NCBI GenBank assembly: GCA_014549065.1
Contig: JACDOX010000023.1
Span: forward strand, 294,652 to 358,651
From: Cardinalis cardinalis
Lineage: Eukaryota > Chordata > Aves > Passeriformes > Cardinalidae
Length of the DNA: 64,000 nt
Direction of reading: 5' to 3'
The notes beneath the pieces are model-generated. The model searched no databases. It saw nothing but the letters and a program-made list of their open reading frames with translations, and had not been told where the DNA came from. This document shows, piece by piece, positions 24,565-38,300 of this stretch (positions within the stretch are counted from its first letter, which is position 1; the number at the start of each line of letters is the position of its first letter). The translations under genes and the position numbers were made by a program.

Positions 24565-27500
24565 TATGCTACACCTGGTGCCTGCAAAAAATCCATGTCT
24601 CAACCAGCACATCTCAGACTTAAACCTGACGTGAGTCTTTAAATGTGAGAAAGCTCTGTGATTGCTTTGGGCCAGACTGCCCATCTCTGTCAGACTTGGG
24701 GTCTGGGACTCGCTCTTCAGCAGGGGCAGGATCTGCTGCCATCAAACCAGACACCATCAGAACAGGTAGGTGATGCCATTTGTCTGAAGATAAAATTCAC
24801 CTGGAGTACAAGGTTTCTTTACNATATGTGCCATCAAAGTATATGCGCATGGACCTTTGAGTGAGAAAGACTTTTATTCAAAACACTGCTTAAAGCAGCT
24901 GGGCAGTTTGAAAGACAGCTTAGAACTAAGTATCTATTATACATTTTTGATCATTGTTAGCTGGTCCCATGAAAGTTTGTGAAGCTGATGCAAGAAAAAG
25001 GGCCCTCCAGTGCTATTTCCAGAATCCCAGCAAAACTAACCCTGCTGCTGTTGTGTTTCTGTACATGCATTATTCCTAACATGGTTTGCTCTGCAAGCCT
25101 TGCTGGCACTTTGAAACATTATTTGGATGAGAAATGCCAGACCTGGCAATGAAGTGATATAATACATTAATAAGCAAATTCTGATCAATGTTCAATAGGA
25201 AGCATTTTTTTTATTTTATGTAGAATTCTTATTCAATGTATTTTTTCTTAAAAGCAGTGATGCAGTATCATCCATAATAAATCATTCTTGTGTTCATTAA
25301 TGCTTTTTTATCCATTTCTGTTTCTAAATTATGGAAACAAGTTTTGGATTTCAGTGGGAGACAGATGAATGCTCCAGCATTCTGCTATGAATCCAGAGTA
25401 TTTTGTTAAACTCCTTGAACTATATCCAAAAATGTTAGAAATACTTTCATGGCAACGGACTACAAGGGGCTGTCTTTTTCTATAAAACTCTAAACACATA
25501 CACACACACAGACACACATTTTCCTTCCTGATTTTCTCTGCATGTGTCAAATTTAGGCAGGAATTCTATAGCACTTAGTACTTGCTGATGTAGAAATGAC
25601 TGCCAAATGAATGGTTTATACTGGAATATCTCATTATTTATATAAGTATGTTACAGTATGAACATTTAATTTAGTTCTCATTCCAAACCCATGACAAGTC
25701 ACTTTGACACCTTTAAGAAATGTTTCACATATGGTAAGATAGAGCGCTCAAAACTGTAAAAGGAAAAAAAATAGATGACTCAAATTAAAACAGAGATTTT
25801 TAAACAATCCAAGGAAATACTTCAAGCTTGTAATAACACATCTCAGCCATTTACTGTTTAATAACTTTAATGATGAATTAGCATTTGTGGGGAACAAGGA
25901 TGGTACAGTAGTTCTGGGGGCTGGCTATTTTCACTTCCAAAAGACGCAGGGCAAAATTTCACAGGCANTAATGGAAATGTCTTTTTAAACATGAGGAGTG
26001 AAAGCTTTCATGGAAGGTTCTGATTTGTTGTGGTGCTGCTGTAGATCTGAGCATGAGAGAAATCAGGCACCAAGCCCAGGTATTGAGACAGCCAGGCAGG
26101 GATTTAAAACTGCACCTGCACTCCCTGTTACAATCTCATAGCCTTTCACTTTACAAATAAAATAGTCATGTTTATCCCCCACTCTGTGAAAAATCCCATT
26201 TTAGCTGAAATGCTTTTCTGCCATAAAGCTAAATCAGACTACTTGTGTAANGGAGCTGGATAAAAGTAGCAGCAAAGCTTGATTTACCGTGCAAGCTAAG
26301 TGGGGANGGGTTTGGCTTCAAAGCTGACAATTTATACAGGGCACTTTCTCTATGAGCTGTGAGTTTGAGCCATAAAGTCTGGCTTTGGAATGGCAGCTCT
26401 CTGGGTACTACCTGGATTAGGAAGGTGAGAGGCCCATTTNCCAGGATCCCTCTCAGCAAGGAGCNCACACGAGTGCAATTGGTTGTGAGGGCTAAGTGTG
26501 AGACTAGTAACACTGGGTTTCTACCATGTGAAATCCTGCTGGGAGCCCTTTCCATGCCTGCTCCCTCAGCTTCAAGATACCTGAGGTGTGGGGCTTGAAG
26601 GTGAGCATGGCCTCAGCAAGCAACCAAAGCTCTTAATGACATGATGCCCTCTTGCACCACAATATTGCACCAAAGTAGGAATGTTAGGACATTTGGAGGC
26701 AAGCACATGTGGAGAATGGCCTCAGTTACAGCCAGATGGCTCTTCCCACCTTGGGGCTTCCTTGCCACATTAGGCAAAGGCCTTTCAGGCATCTGCCACC
26801 AAGATGAAAATGAATGAAGGTGTCTGAGTTCTCACCTGGGCCAGCAATGGGCTGCTCTTGCTGTGCAGGGTGGAAGTGGGCTCCGGGGTCCACTGGGTCC
26901 TGTACATTTATATAGATAACGTATACAGAGAGAAATAGTTGGGTATCATATAGGTATTAATCAGAAGACAGAAGTATTTTCTATCTAGAAATACTTACTG
27001 TATAATAAATAAGACAGCAAGAAATTACTGCTGACACAAAGACCTAAAAACATGAAACACAAAGTGTTTGGTGCGTCTTTTACTTACATTTTTATAAAAT
27101 AAATCTTTGACAACTCTTTTGAAGAGCAAGGGCTTTTAGCCAACCTGAATGACATGACCCAGTGTTACCAAAACAAAGATAAAATACTCTCAGATGTAAC
27201 TTCTGAAGCCTTTTTAAATCAGTTTCATTCTTTTTTTCTGCTTGTCTGGATCTCCCCTAACCCACATATGCTCACTCTCCAGCCCCATCTTCACCCCTNC
27301 ATTACCACAACAAGCTGCTCCCTTGACACTAACTAAAGGGATCAAGATTTTCTTCCAAGAGCATCTAAGAGGGAGAAGGGGAAGGACAATGTCCAAATAG
27401 TTTTCCTAGGGATTTTTGTATTTTCCTCTTGAGAATATATTCTGCATCCCTGAGAGGGGTGGATGCACCTTTTGCTGTCCCAAGTCCTTCCCTTGGAGAA

Positions 27501-30500
27501 GCAGCCACCACCCTGGCCATCTGGGAAGGCTCCTGCAGCCCACCACAACACTTTGCAGCCATGAGACCTCCTGGAGTACACGGGAATCTCTCCAGGAAGG
27601 CCTGTGGGATAAGCTAGCCCAGGCACTACATTTTAATGTAATCTAGAATCTGTAATAAGGGAAGTTGTATTTTTTCCAAGGAGGCTCACGTGTGTCCCAA
27701 GCCAGTGAGTTTCTTATAAGGCTGATACTGTAATGGAGTACAAGTAGGTTCATGCTAAATGGAAAATGAAAGGGAACTACCCCACATTTAATGAAACAAA
27801 ACACAAGTGAGTCAGTCTTTAAATCTTTCACCAGATAATTTCTCTCTCATAATGTGCTCTTTCTATCCACTAATTTGACAGTGTGTTCTTTTAAATGTAG
27901 GTATTTGATCAATGTCCCTGGGTAAGTTCATCTGGCTGATGAAACAAAACAGAAATATCTAACGACAACGTCTGGCACAGGTACAAACACAATCAGTATC
28001 TCCAATTTATCTTGAGATTGCATGCNAAGTACTCTGAAACAAAAACACACTACAGTTCTTCTATTTTTTGATGTTGAAAGATTTTAAAAATTGTAATCCA
28101 CTTGTAGCTTCTGCATTTCACCAGCCAAGGCTGANTGAAAAGTGTGTACTTTTAGAGGGTAACACCACTATTCGTTGTTACTGCTAACTTTGTGCAGCTA
28201 TACAGGGATTGGGGTTTTTTTTACTCTTCCTTATGGAATTCCTGTAAGTGCTTTGCCAAATCCTATGTAATATTTAATTCATACAGCTTCCCTTTTCTCC
28301 TACTTCTTACGTGAAGTCATTAAGCTAGAACTTGAAATGGAAACTCATGTATCCACCTAGAAGGCTGAAGGATAAACCACAAAACAGACCTGAGCAAAGT
28401 TAAAACTGTGCATTTGAGGAATGCTGGGGTTATTCTGAATGTTTCCAAATGAGGCACAGTGTTTCTAGTATTTACAACTGGATTTGTGTGCTGTTTTTAG
28501 AGAGCACCTAGCAGTTAATGGTATGTGTTTTAAGTATTTAGTCAATCACAAGAAATAATATATCTTTGAAATTTGTTCCCATTAGTTCCACCAAATGGAC
28601 AAAACCAGTGGTAATTTCTATGCCTGGAAGATTCCTATTGGGTAAGGTTGTGAACTATCTTCTTGCAAGAAGCACTTTCAGAATACAGCATGTGTGTCAA
28701 TCATTTTTTCTTGGTTACTCTATTTTCAAGACAAAGACTTCTAGTAGTTACTCAGGTGGACTGGTTGATCTCTAATCCCTGTTATCCAGCAAGTCAAATC
28801 ATCTACCTCTAGTCTATCTGCCACAGTCCCTTCTACTGTCCAGTTAAGAGGAAAAAAATCTGGTGAACTTCTACATATAGCTCTAGATTCAGTCAAGAGT
28901 GAAGCAGAGATAACACACTCATAGGTTTCTTTTTAGGTTTACATCAGCAGAGGCTCTGATGTTATTAGGAAGCGTCTAACTTAGACTGAACGGTGTTTTG
29001 GCTTGCTCTAGTATATCAGAGAGAACAAGATCACAGTCCTGTGTAAATGTGCTAGGGAATGTAGAAACACTGAATTAGACATGTGTTCCACTTTCTTTGT
29101 GCCTGAATCACCCTTGTCAAGAGCTTCTTTAGAGACATAATAGTGCAATCTGTCATTCACAGAAAGGAACACATGGAGTGTAAAATGCCGTTACTGGAAT
29201 TTATCAAGAGCAGCTTCCATAACCTGCTACATTGTAAAAATGTTCACATTTTAGCATGCCAACAGAGCTTTAGCATTGATGCCTCCAACAAATAGGAAGC
29301 ACATGGCATATTAAGCTCATTTCCTCTCAAATCCATGGCTCAGTTTTAGAGGATATACATGAAGAGAAAACCCAGTCATCAACTGCCCAGGTTAGAGGCA
29401 AGGCCTTTTCCTGTGTGACTGAAGTGGGGAGTCACATACAGCAAATGGACTTGGCAACTTTCCCTTTTTGTTTCTGGGGTTGAGCAGCCATCAGAAGATA
29501 CCCAGAAAGTACTGTGATCAGTCAATGACCATCTGCCCGTGAAAAGCACACAGCGTCAGAGTGAGGCCTGAAATGGGAAATTTCATGGGCAGGGCTGTTC
29601 AGCCTTCCTCAAAAAAGACACCACTTCAGGTAATCCAGTTGGGTCTCTGAATCAGAGACAGATGGAACAGCACTAACAGCATGCTGAATAGTCACATCAT
29701 TAGAATTAAATAAACCTGCCCTGAACTCCAGAGTTTAGACTGGATTTTAAATCNTGCAGCTTTGCTTGGTTTTGACCCTAATGTACCAATTCAAACTAAA
29801 TTATATTTTNACATGTCCAAAAGGATGAATCTTCTCAATACAAAATTAATATCTGAGTCCATTTCTACAAGGAACTCAAAACACAGACACAAAGGAATGG
29901 AGAAAACCAGTTCTCACTGGCTGTTGTGGGATTTGCTGGTGGTTCTCCTAATTTTTGGAGGCATTTTATTTCTACAGGCAGAAAAGCAACTCTCCTGTCT
30001 GATGTAGGTGAGCATGAATGTGTAGTAGTTTGCATTTAGAAAGAGATAAATCACTCTGTATATGCCATGAATTTTAACTAATGAGAATTTTCTCACTTGT
30101 TATCTTTCCTAAACTGACACCAGATTAATGTAATGCAAGGCAGTAGAGAGCATTAAGAGAAGTGCAAAAACTCCCATCCTACATATCCACATTTCAAATG
30201 TGTGCTGCAATATATACAATGTATATTGCAATATATGCAATGTTTCCTGCTGATTTTTCTTCTTCTTCATTGGCCTTCTAGCTCAAGTTGGTGTGTTAAT
30301 GAAGATATTACAAAAAAATCTATTCGGTTCTAACTCACTTTTTCACCAAATTTTTCAGTAAACAAGGTGGTGAAAGAATTTAACTCAATAAAGAGCATGA
30401 TCTGTTTGCTGGCTTCAAATGGCCACTAGCTGTACCACAACAGCATGCCCTTGTCAACTCTACTGCATGTTTCATCATTTGTGAAAGAAATAGATCTGAT

Positions 30501-30512
30501 TAGAAAGAAACA

Positions 30513-30573
30513 GAAATAGAAATAGAAATAGAAATAGAAATAGAAATAGAAATAGAAATAGAAATAGAAATAG
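30513..30573 (+). repeat. (GAAATA)n microsatellite, about 10 copies
   Basis: A hexanucleotide GAAATA is repeated about ten times without interruption. The minus-strand translation gives an alternating Phe-Tyr string that has no gene meaning. Confidence 0.98.
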
Positions 30574-33230
30574 ATATTCAGAACACTTTGTTTCAGCAAA
30601 CTTTCCACTGATTTAATGAGAGGATGCAGGGAAGGCTCACGCCATATTTATAAAAATATTAAGCCTGGATACTCAGGTGTGTATGAGTATCCGTTATTTA
30701 TGGACATGTACAACACATACAGGCACACAGAGAGAAATCTTTCCTTTATTTTCCTGGCTGACTAGTTATTGAATAAAATGGAAGTTTGTAAGGTGTGAAG
30801 AATTTACCCTGGGCTTCAGTTCTGAGGTTTATCTGATTTTGATCCCTTGTGGCTCCCAAATTTCAAATAGCCCCTTCTAATTTACTGGAGATATAANGTG
30901 TATCAAGCTGAACAAGAGACAGGTCTCCTCAGATATGGGTATTTTCTCTCAACTTTCACTCTTTCTCATTTTTGTTATTGATCTAAATCGACACTCTAAA
31001 TCAAGTACTGCTGGATTTTAGCACAGGAAATACTGGAGAATCTTTCTCAAAAAAGTTCTACCCAACATGCAAACTTGTTATTAATGATTATTACTACATA
31101 GAATGTGTTTATTGTAAAGTTTCTCATTAAAAGATAGGATTACTCAAGTTCTACCTTCTAATGGGAGTTTGGAGGGCAAGGGTTGACCTTTGGAAGTAAG
31201 GTTATATGGTTCTTTTGATTTGTTTACATGAAATGGGAAGGTTCTGCTGATTATTACAGAAATCTGCTCTCNCTTTTTTANATGTTAATGGAAAGTTTTT
31301 AGAAGGAAATATTGAGAGTTTTGTACCTAAAACAGATTTCATAAAACTGTACATTCTTGGCAGACTAGTTAGACATATTTAACTTATGTGTGCCTAATCT
31401 GTATTTTTACGGGATTTCTCTATCCAACAGTTCTGCTAGCTGTACATTAATTCCATGCAGAAACACACACATCTGGGTGTTAACATTTGTACAAGATTTG
31501 ATTGGTTGCATATTTGCCTGTGAATTTTCAGATGTGGGCAGAGAAAATATTATTTCTTGGGGACTATATAAGGAAATAGTTTAGGTCTTCACATGACATC
31601 ATATTATTCAGCATCAGAGTATCAACCTGTATCACCACACAGTACACAGTAATTAGGTGATCATTCAACATATGGCAGGAAATGTGTCTGCTTCATCAAA
31701 TTCTACAGATCATGATAATTTAAACTTTGTAGCTTCTATGGTACTTAGAAAAGTGACCTTTATGCTCAAAATGATTGAGCAAGAATCACATTATGGGTCT
31801 CCAGAGATCAAATAAGATTTCTCAGAACCAAAATAAACACTTATGTTGCTTAATTAATGAAGGTTACATAATATCAACAATATCTCAACACCTTCAGTGT
31901 CTTGAAAGACTAGCACAAAGGAAATATACACCAGGAACAAGATCTTGCACTTCTTGGCTGCTTTTAGTGTACTCTGAGATGCAACCAGAGACATAAATGT
32001 TATCTTCTTGTCCCCAGGGAATAGAATCCATTTAAAAGGCATAATTTTATAATAATTAATGATAATGTGACTTCTCTTCTGAAAATGCTTGCCTGACACC
32101 GAAGAAAAATTTTTATGCATTTTTCAGAAACTGCTCCTCCTTGTGACAATGCAGGTCCCATAGTACTGCCAAGATCTGTGCCATCCTAGACTGTCTGCCA
32201 CTCTGTGTGCCAGATGCATAATTGGTCNATGCCTGAGAGAGGTTCATCAACAAAATTTCAAACTTCTACTTTCATAAACCTCCTTCTATTTCTTATCTCA
32301 TGGCAAATCCTCTTTTCCTCCACTCTTTCAACCTCTTCCAACCCTCCAATAGTCTCTCACCTAGCTGAAGACTTCATCTTATTTAAGGCCAGAGATCACT
32401 GCAGCCACCCTGNGCTAATATCCAGCAATCCCTGGATCATTTGTGATGCCTACACCCTCCTCTGGGATGTTGATGAACCATGCTTGGACCTTCCAGTTTG
32501 CATTCTTTGTTTATTCTTTTTGCCCTAATCCTTTAAATTAATGGCCCCACCTTTGTCCTCTTTATCCAAATGTCTCAAAGAACAGTTTGATGGATTAAGA
32601 AAACCATCCTCAGGCACATCCCTCTCCTTGATGTATTCATACCACTCATTCACCCCTGCCAGCCACAAATCCAGTTTGGCACTGAGAACATTTCCTTCCC
32701 TTACGTGCATTAAACATGCTCACTACATTACAGCTTTCACGTTATAATTCACATAACTCACCCAATTACACTTCTTTATTTCTTCTCCTCTTGAAAGCTG
32801 AGGCTCACATCATGATGACTGTAAGGCCCAGTTCTCAGACTTCTTGCATGCCAAATGCTACTGCTAAAGTCCTTCCACTTAAAAATAAACAGGAATATAT
32901 CACCCTCACCCACAACTGTATTTGTTTCACGATGCTGATTAAAAAAAAAAAAAGAAAAAAAAATAATCTTGTTCTCTAAAATTCTTCCTAGAGTTTGTCC
33001 AGCTTGTCTCAGGTTCTGTTCATTTCTTCCACCATTTGTCTTATATGATTGAAATGAAAAAGAGTTCCAAATTAAGGTAATATTTGCCAGGTTATATCAC
33101 TCTGATGTGGTTATCTTACTGTTTAAGGAAAGGTTTTGATTAAAATAAATTACAATCTATTTTTCCATGAATTAAAATTAAACAAAAGTTAATTAAAACA
33201 GCCAGACTATATAAATACACATAAATTCAA
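30574..33230. other. Gene-free AT-rich intergenic DNA
   Basis: No gene, known repeat or RNA is recognised. A run of A with few interruptions lies at about 32941-32961. Confidence 0.5.
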
Positions 33231-33270
33231 GTGTGTGTGTGTGTGTGTGTGCATGTGCATGTGTGTGTGT
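33231..33270 (+). repeat. (TG)n dinucleotide repeat
   Basis: About 40 bp of GT/TG repeat broken by two CATG or CATGTG interruptions. It is a short imperfect microsatellite and a likely length polymorphism. Confidence 0.95.
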
Positions 33271-35319
33271 ATTTAATAACTGTAACGAGTAATTTCCTTA
33301 TTGTTTTCTGCCCAGAGCAGGTAGCAGACAGAAAAAATGCAATTGCACAAGAATCCCATCCTTTGCAGCTCAGTGTCACTCAATGAAATCTCCAGCCCTA
33401 TACCTAGTATCAGCTTCTTTAGCAAGCTATGGTGTGAATGAAACAACTAAAAATTACTGCAGCAGTGACTATAAACTCTGTTAGAAAAACAAAGAATTTC
33501 TGTGCTTCAGGACAGTGGGAAGTTCAGCCCCATTTTGCAAAGGTGTTTGAACTATGTCTGTTGCTAAGTAAAATAGGGCTGAGATCCCCTCTCTGTTCCT
33601 GAGGCTAAGTGGCATTTGTCACTAGGTCTTTGAGTCTTTTGGTCTCTCTGTGGTTCAAAATAAAAAAATATATATTTNTTGTGAGGTTCTAGTTCTGAGT
33701 ATCAGAGATAATATAAGTGAATGCATTGTAAATTGTTCAAGTGATATTTCCACAACAGGAAGCCAAAGNAGGGAGCAGACTGAGAGCATGGAAGGGACAG
33801 CAGAAACTTCTGGAAGAGTGTTGGAGGACTAGAATAGTGCCGGACAGAGGGAGTTGAATCAGGTGCCGTCTGGTACAACCAAAGCTGTGCCTGGGTGCGT
33901 GGTAGCAGCCAAATGGTGTGCTCAGCTCATGCCCCCTGCTTGCACTGCGTAACATCAGTGTGTGCTGCCATCAGCATCTGCTTCCAGGGGAGATTCTGTG
34001 CCCCTGTGCACCTTGTGCACACATGCCTTGGCTGTTGGAGGAAATGTGNTGGGGGTATGGTACTCCAGCAGCACACAGTCCCAGTCCTGCCTGCTGAAGT
34101 GACTTAGCTGACTGAAACCAATTCAGTGTTCACTGGGTCGGCCTCTTCTATATCTTAAATAAGCAACAAAGTCAGTCTTAGTCTAGTAATAAAGTCCTTG
34201 TTTATATGGAAGAATAAAACTGATGAAAAAAAAGAAAGGAATGAAAAGGGATACCAGGTTTTTCTCTGGGAAAGTAAAAGGTCCCCAGCGTATTTGAGCT
34301 GATTCAAGAACCTATGAAATAAAGCGGAGAAGACTTCAAAGGACAGAGTCAGAACTAACTCAGCAAAAGGGAGGCTGAAACAAACTGTAGAGGAAAATAC
34401 AGAACATTGTCACCCATTCAGAAGTAGCAAATTTTCCACAAGAAAGTTGATCAGTTCTAAACTGATGTTATATGAACTATCTAGTTTTCCACAAAGCTGT
34501 TCCTGTAGTCTTGATCTGTACACAAAACTTCTCAGAAAATTGCAAAACATGACAAGCAACTAAATTGCACTTCCTAATTTCTGCAAATAAGGCAATTTAC
34601 TTATTTATTACAAAGCTAAACAAGCTTAACACATTCTGAAATTCTGTGGATTTTCCCTTACAATAAATAATTGTTTCAGTTTTAATTGATACCGTCTCAT
34701 TTCGTTTTCTTTTCCCAATGGCAAATTATAATTATAATAGCAATTATTTAAAAGGAAAAAAAATCTCAAAACTGAACAAACTGCANCTAAATCCATCAGT
34801 ATTTGACATTAATATCTGTGTGTTACTTGCTAGCACTACGTAACATTTCAGCTTGCCTCAATCTTGCAGAATTTAAAAGATGGATGTTTATGAGCATATA
34901 AAATAGCACAGATCATGGAAGATCTTACACAAGCTCTTTCTACAGTGAAGGGGAAAAAAATCTACATATCTGTGTATAGTGCTTTTTCCCTAAGTCTTGG
35001 CAAGGATACCTGAGTCTGGGGCTTTAGAGGCTGCGCTTCCTTCCCTTGCCATGGGTACAGAAGAAGAAGNGCTCCCAAAATCCTCTTGTGTCATTATGCA
35101 CCAGGAAGGGGACATGAATTCCACTCGCTTGCAGGTAAGCAGGATAGCCGGTGGCTGCTGCTGAGATCAGGGATTTCTTGTNATGGAGATGACATCGTGA
35201 ATCACCTTTGACAGGCTGCGGAAGACTTTACCAGACTTCAACTACCTGGGAGACTAAAGGATGTTAAGGACGAGCCTTGTTTCCTCTCAGCAGCCACGGG
35301 AGCTGCGTATTAGAGCCCT
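33271..35319. other. Gene-free intergenic DNA before the CpG-rich domain
   Basis: No coding sequence is supported. A short AT-rich stretch at about 34680-34770 has clustered ATTA/TAAT cores and a TGATACC that resembles a SIX-family half-site. This is only a motif-level observation. Confidence 0.45.
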
Positions 35320-38300
35320 CTAGTGAAGTTTCTCGGAGTGGATCCCCGCCTCCAGCCCGTGGGGCCGAAGGAGCCTCTTTCCTCCCTCGGGGCGAACCGA
35401 AATTCCCTTTGGTGCCGCAGGACGTGGCAGAGGGTTTGCTCCCTTTGGGAAAAGGCCCGGCGGGAGCGCGGCTTCGCCTGCCCGCCGCCACCTGAGCGCC
35501 CCAGGGAGGCCGGCGGTGCCGCTGCCCCGGGACCCCGGCACGAAGGGGGCCCGTGCTCGGCCCCCACGCACCCGCGGAGCCACAGCACTGTGGCCGAGCC
35601 CCCGGAGCCCTCTGCTGCCTGGGGAGGGACGGCAGGAGGGAAGAGAGGGCAGCCTCTTCCTGAAAATACTCCCCTGTGAGCCGGGGATGGAGATGGTAAC
35701 AAAAATGCTCTGAATCGGTAGGAACAGTGAACAATCTTCGTGCTTTCCTCATCATCTTGGAATAATCAGCGGAATTAACTGAGGTCGAGGAAACAGGCTC
35801 TTGGGTTAGTTGTGGGAGGCTGTGAGAATAGGGGGCAGCCATTAAAAGAAACATGATCGCTATTCATCAACTCGGAAGAGGGGAAAGGAGGAGGGAAAAA
35901 AAAGAGACCTTCGTGGCTGGAGCTCATACCAACCTGGTCTATCTCTGATCAAGAAGATCCCTGGAAACAAGAAGTTTACAAATATTGTCAAATTGATGCT
36001 TGTAGTGTGATTTAAGTTGTCAATCCCGCAGAAGCCCACCAGAAGTTTAGATTCAATACCCTGCATTTCTGGCTAGTTATTGCCAATCCCCTAAGGCAGA
36101 AAGCTCTCGCTCGCTCGCTCTCTCTTTATTTTAACCATATGTGCCTTTTGTTGTTGTTGTTGTCTTGTCTGTGAGCTGTACACTGTGTGCCGAGAGAGTC
36201 CCCTCGTGCCGCGGAGCATCTGAGGCGGTCCCGCAGCCCGGAGTGGGGCGGGGGCTGGCTGGGCACCGGCCCGGGCCCCCCTTCTGTTCCGCCGGTCCTC
36301 CCCCCAGCCGTCTGTGGGCTCCGCGGGATCTGTGGGAACACCCCAAACAAATATCCATGCTAATGGCCGGGAGGGTGCTGATGGCAGAACAGGGCGAAAA
36401 CTCTCAGCCCCTCGCCCGAGTTTGAGAAAGAATAATATAAAAGTAATCAGGACCGGCCGCACTAATCGGCTGGGGGGGCTGTCGNGTTTCGCGGGGAGCT
36501 GGGGAGGTTACAGCGCTTTGAGCTGGGGACACAGTGCCGCCCCCGGAGTCCCGTTTCACGGAGGGGCGGCCGGGGGCCGGGNGCAGGAAGGTTCCCCGAG
36601 GCCGACTCAGTCACGTCCCATCAGGCCCCCATCTCCTGNTTATTAATGCATCTCCTTCGAAGATGCTTCTGAGCATCTCAGGTCCAGCCAGCCGGGAAAG
36701 GGCTCCGCGCTGGAGCGGGCGGCGGAGCTGCGGGCGCGGGGAGNTCCGTGGGGCAGAGGCTCCGCTCCCCTGGGCTCCCAGCAGAGCCCCCCAGCCCCCC
36801 GCTCCCCGCGCCGCGCCCCGCACCCACCAGCGCTCTCTTCCAAGCGGAGTCTGTTAGCATAATCGAGTTACCCGGCACATATCTGAAATCCTTGACCCGT
36901 CCCCTTGAGGAACGGTGCATTGCACGCAGCAAAAGCTTTGGATTATTCCTTTCTCCCCAAATCAGGGAACAACAGCAATTGTTGTTTGTCTCAATTTAGT
37001 TGTGTGCAGTGATCCTCTGCCGTGCTTTCTTTTTTCAGTCGAGACAGGAGCTTAGTGCCATCTCTGATGGGATAGATTCGGGTTTTAAACAAAACTGAAA
37101 AATAAATAAAACCGTGAACAAATAACGTGAGGGCGAGGGGACCAACCCGCGGACCCGGGTTGCAAAATTGCNTTCGGGAATCCCGGGTGAGCTTTGGACG
37201 CCTGAAGAAGCCCTAGTCCCGCCACGGAAAAACTTGTGAGCCCGGGAAAACTGAGCTGAGCCACAAGGTTGGATGGTATGGGGAAGGTAGGCCCAGTATC
37301 GCGGCAAAGGTCGCTATGAAGCCTTTTNAAAAATAAATAAATAAAAGAAAAATCTAGTCGGAGTAGCAGCTTCATTGCGGCAGACTTTCGGTCTCGGTAA
37401 ACCCCACAGGTTTTAAGGGGAAAGCACATTGCAGTCCCGCCAAAAGGAAAGATTTTTNTTATTATTATTATTTTTAAAAAATATTTTAAAATAAAGGAAG
37501 GAAAGGAAGAAACGAAAACTTGGAGTTGTCTGTCATTTTGGTTGCTCTCCCTACAGTCCTCGATACGGTAGTGGACATCTGCGGGGAGATGTGTTTCTTT
37601 CTAGCATATAGAAGTTGTAGGGTTTATCATCTTTTGCTGCCCCGACCGATAAAAGCGCCCTTGGAGGTGGCCCTGTCTCCCTGCCGAGCCCGCGGCTGGC
37701 TGGCAGGAGCGGACGCGTCCACAGCCCCGTGACAGCGGGTGACAGGTTTGTCCCGAGCGCAGGTCGGTGAAAAGGATGACGGGCTCCGCAAAAGCAGCCG
37801 TCGAAGAGGCCGGGGAAAGGCGTCGGGCAGCTTGGGTGAATCGGGTCCTGTGCTTAACAGGAACGATGCGGGCCTGCAGCTTCCCACACAGGCTGCTGTC
37901 TACAAAGGGACGGTGAAGGCAGAGCCGAAAAGGCGATTTCCAGATAACTCCAGCTCTGCTTTGGCNCCCACTCGGGGGCACGGAGCAGTTCCACGCAAGG
38001 AAAGGCTCCTCGGAAGAANGCAGCCCGCCCACACTCCCTTCCTCAGCCAGGCTGTGTCACGGCTTATGAAATGAGCGTCGCAATAAAAACCACCTTTTTA
38101 TTTCACTCACGTTTCCCAAAGATTGTGTTGACACTGGTGGCCTCGCACGCTGCTGCGCCGAGGGGTGAGGCGCCCGCCGAGCGGGCCCTCGGCAAAGCGA
38201 CAGCCGGGCCCGGGCANGGTGAAACCCCGGCCTTGGCCGCCCGGCGGCAGCGGAGCCGAGCGAAAGTTTGGGTCGGCTCAGCTAAAACTTTCCACCACAG

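Larger units (their letters stand above)
20151..30512. other. Gene-free intergenic DNA
   Basis: I find no gene over these 10 kb. Small structures are listed separately: a perfect hairpin at 20991-21022, an A run at 23365-23385 and a 35-bp imperfect duplication at 24505-24564. Open frames are short, unrelated to known families and often paired on both strands. Confidence 0.55.

Noticed and set aside
35264..35854. 196-residue minus-strand open frame
   Set aside because: No domain, overlapping frames on the other strand, and CpG-rich composition that lacks stops. No splice or transcript support.
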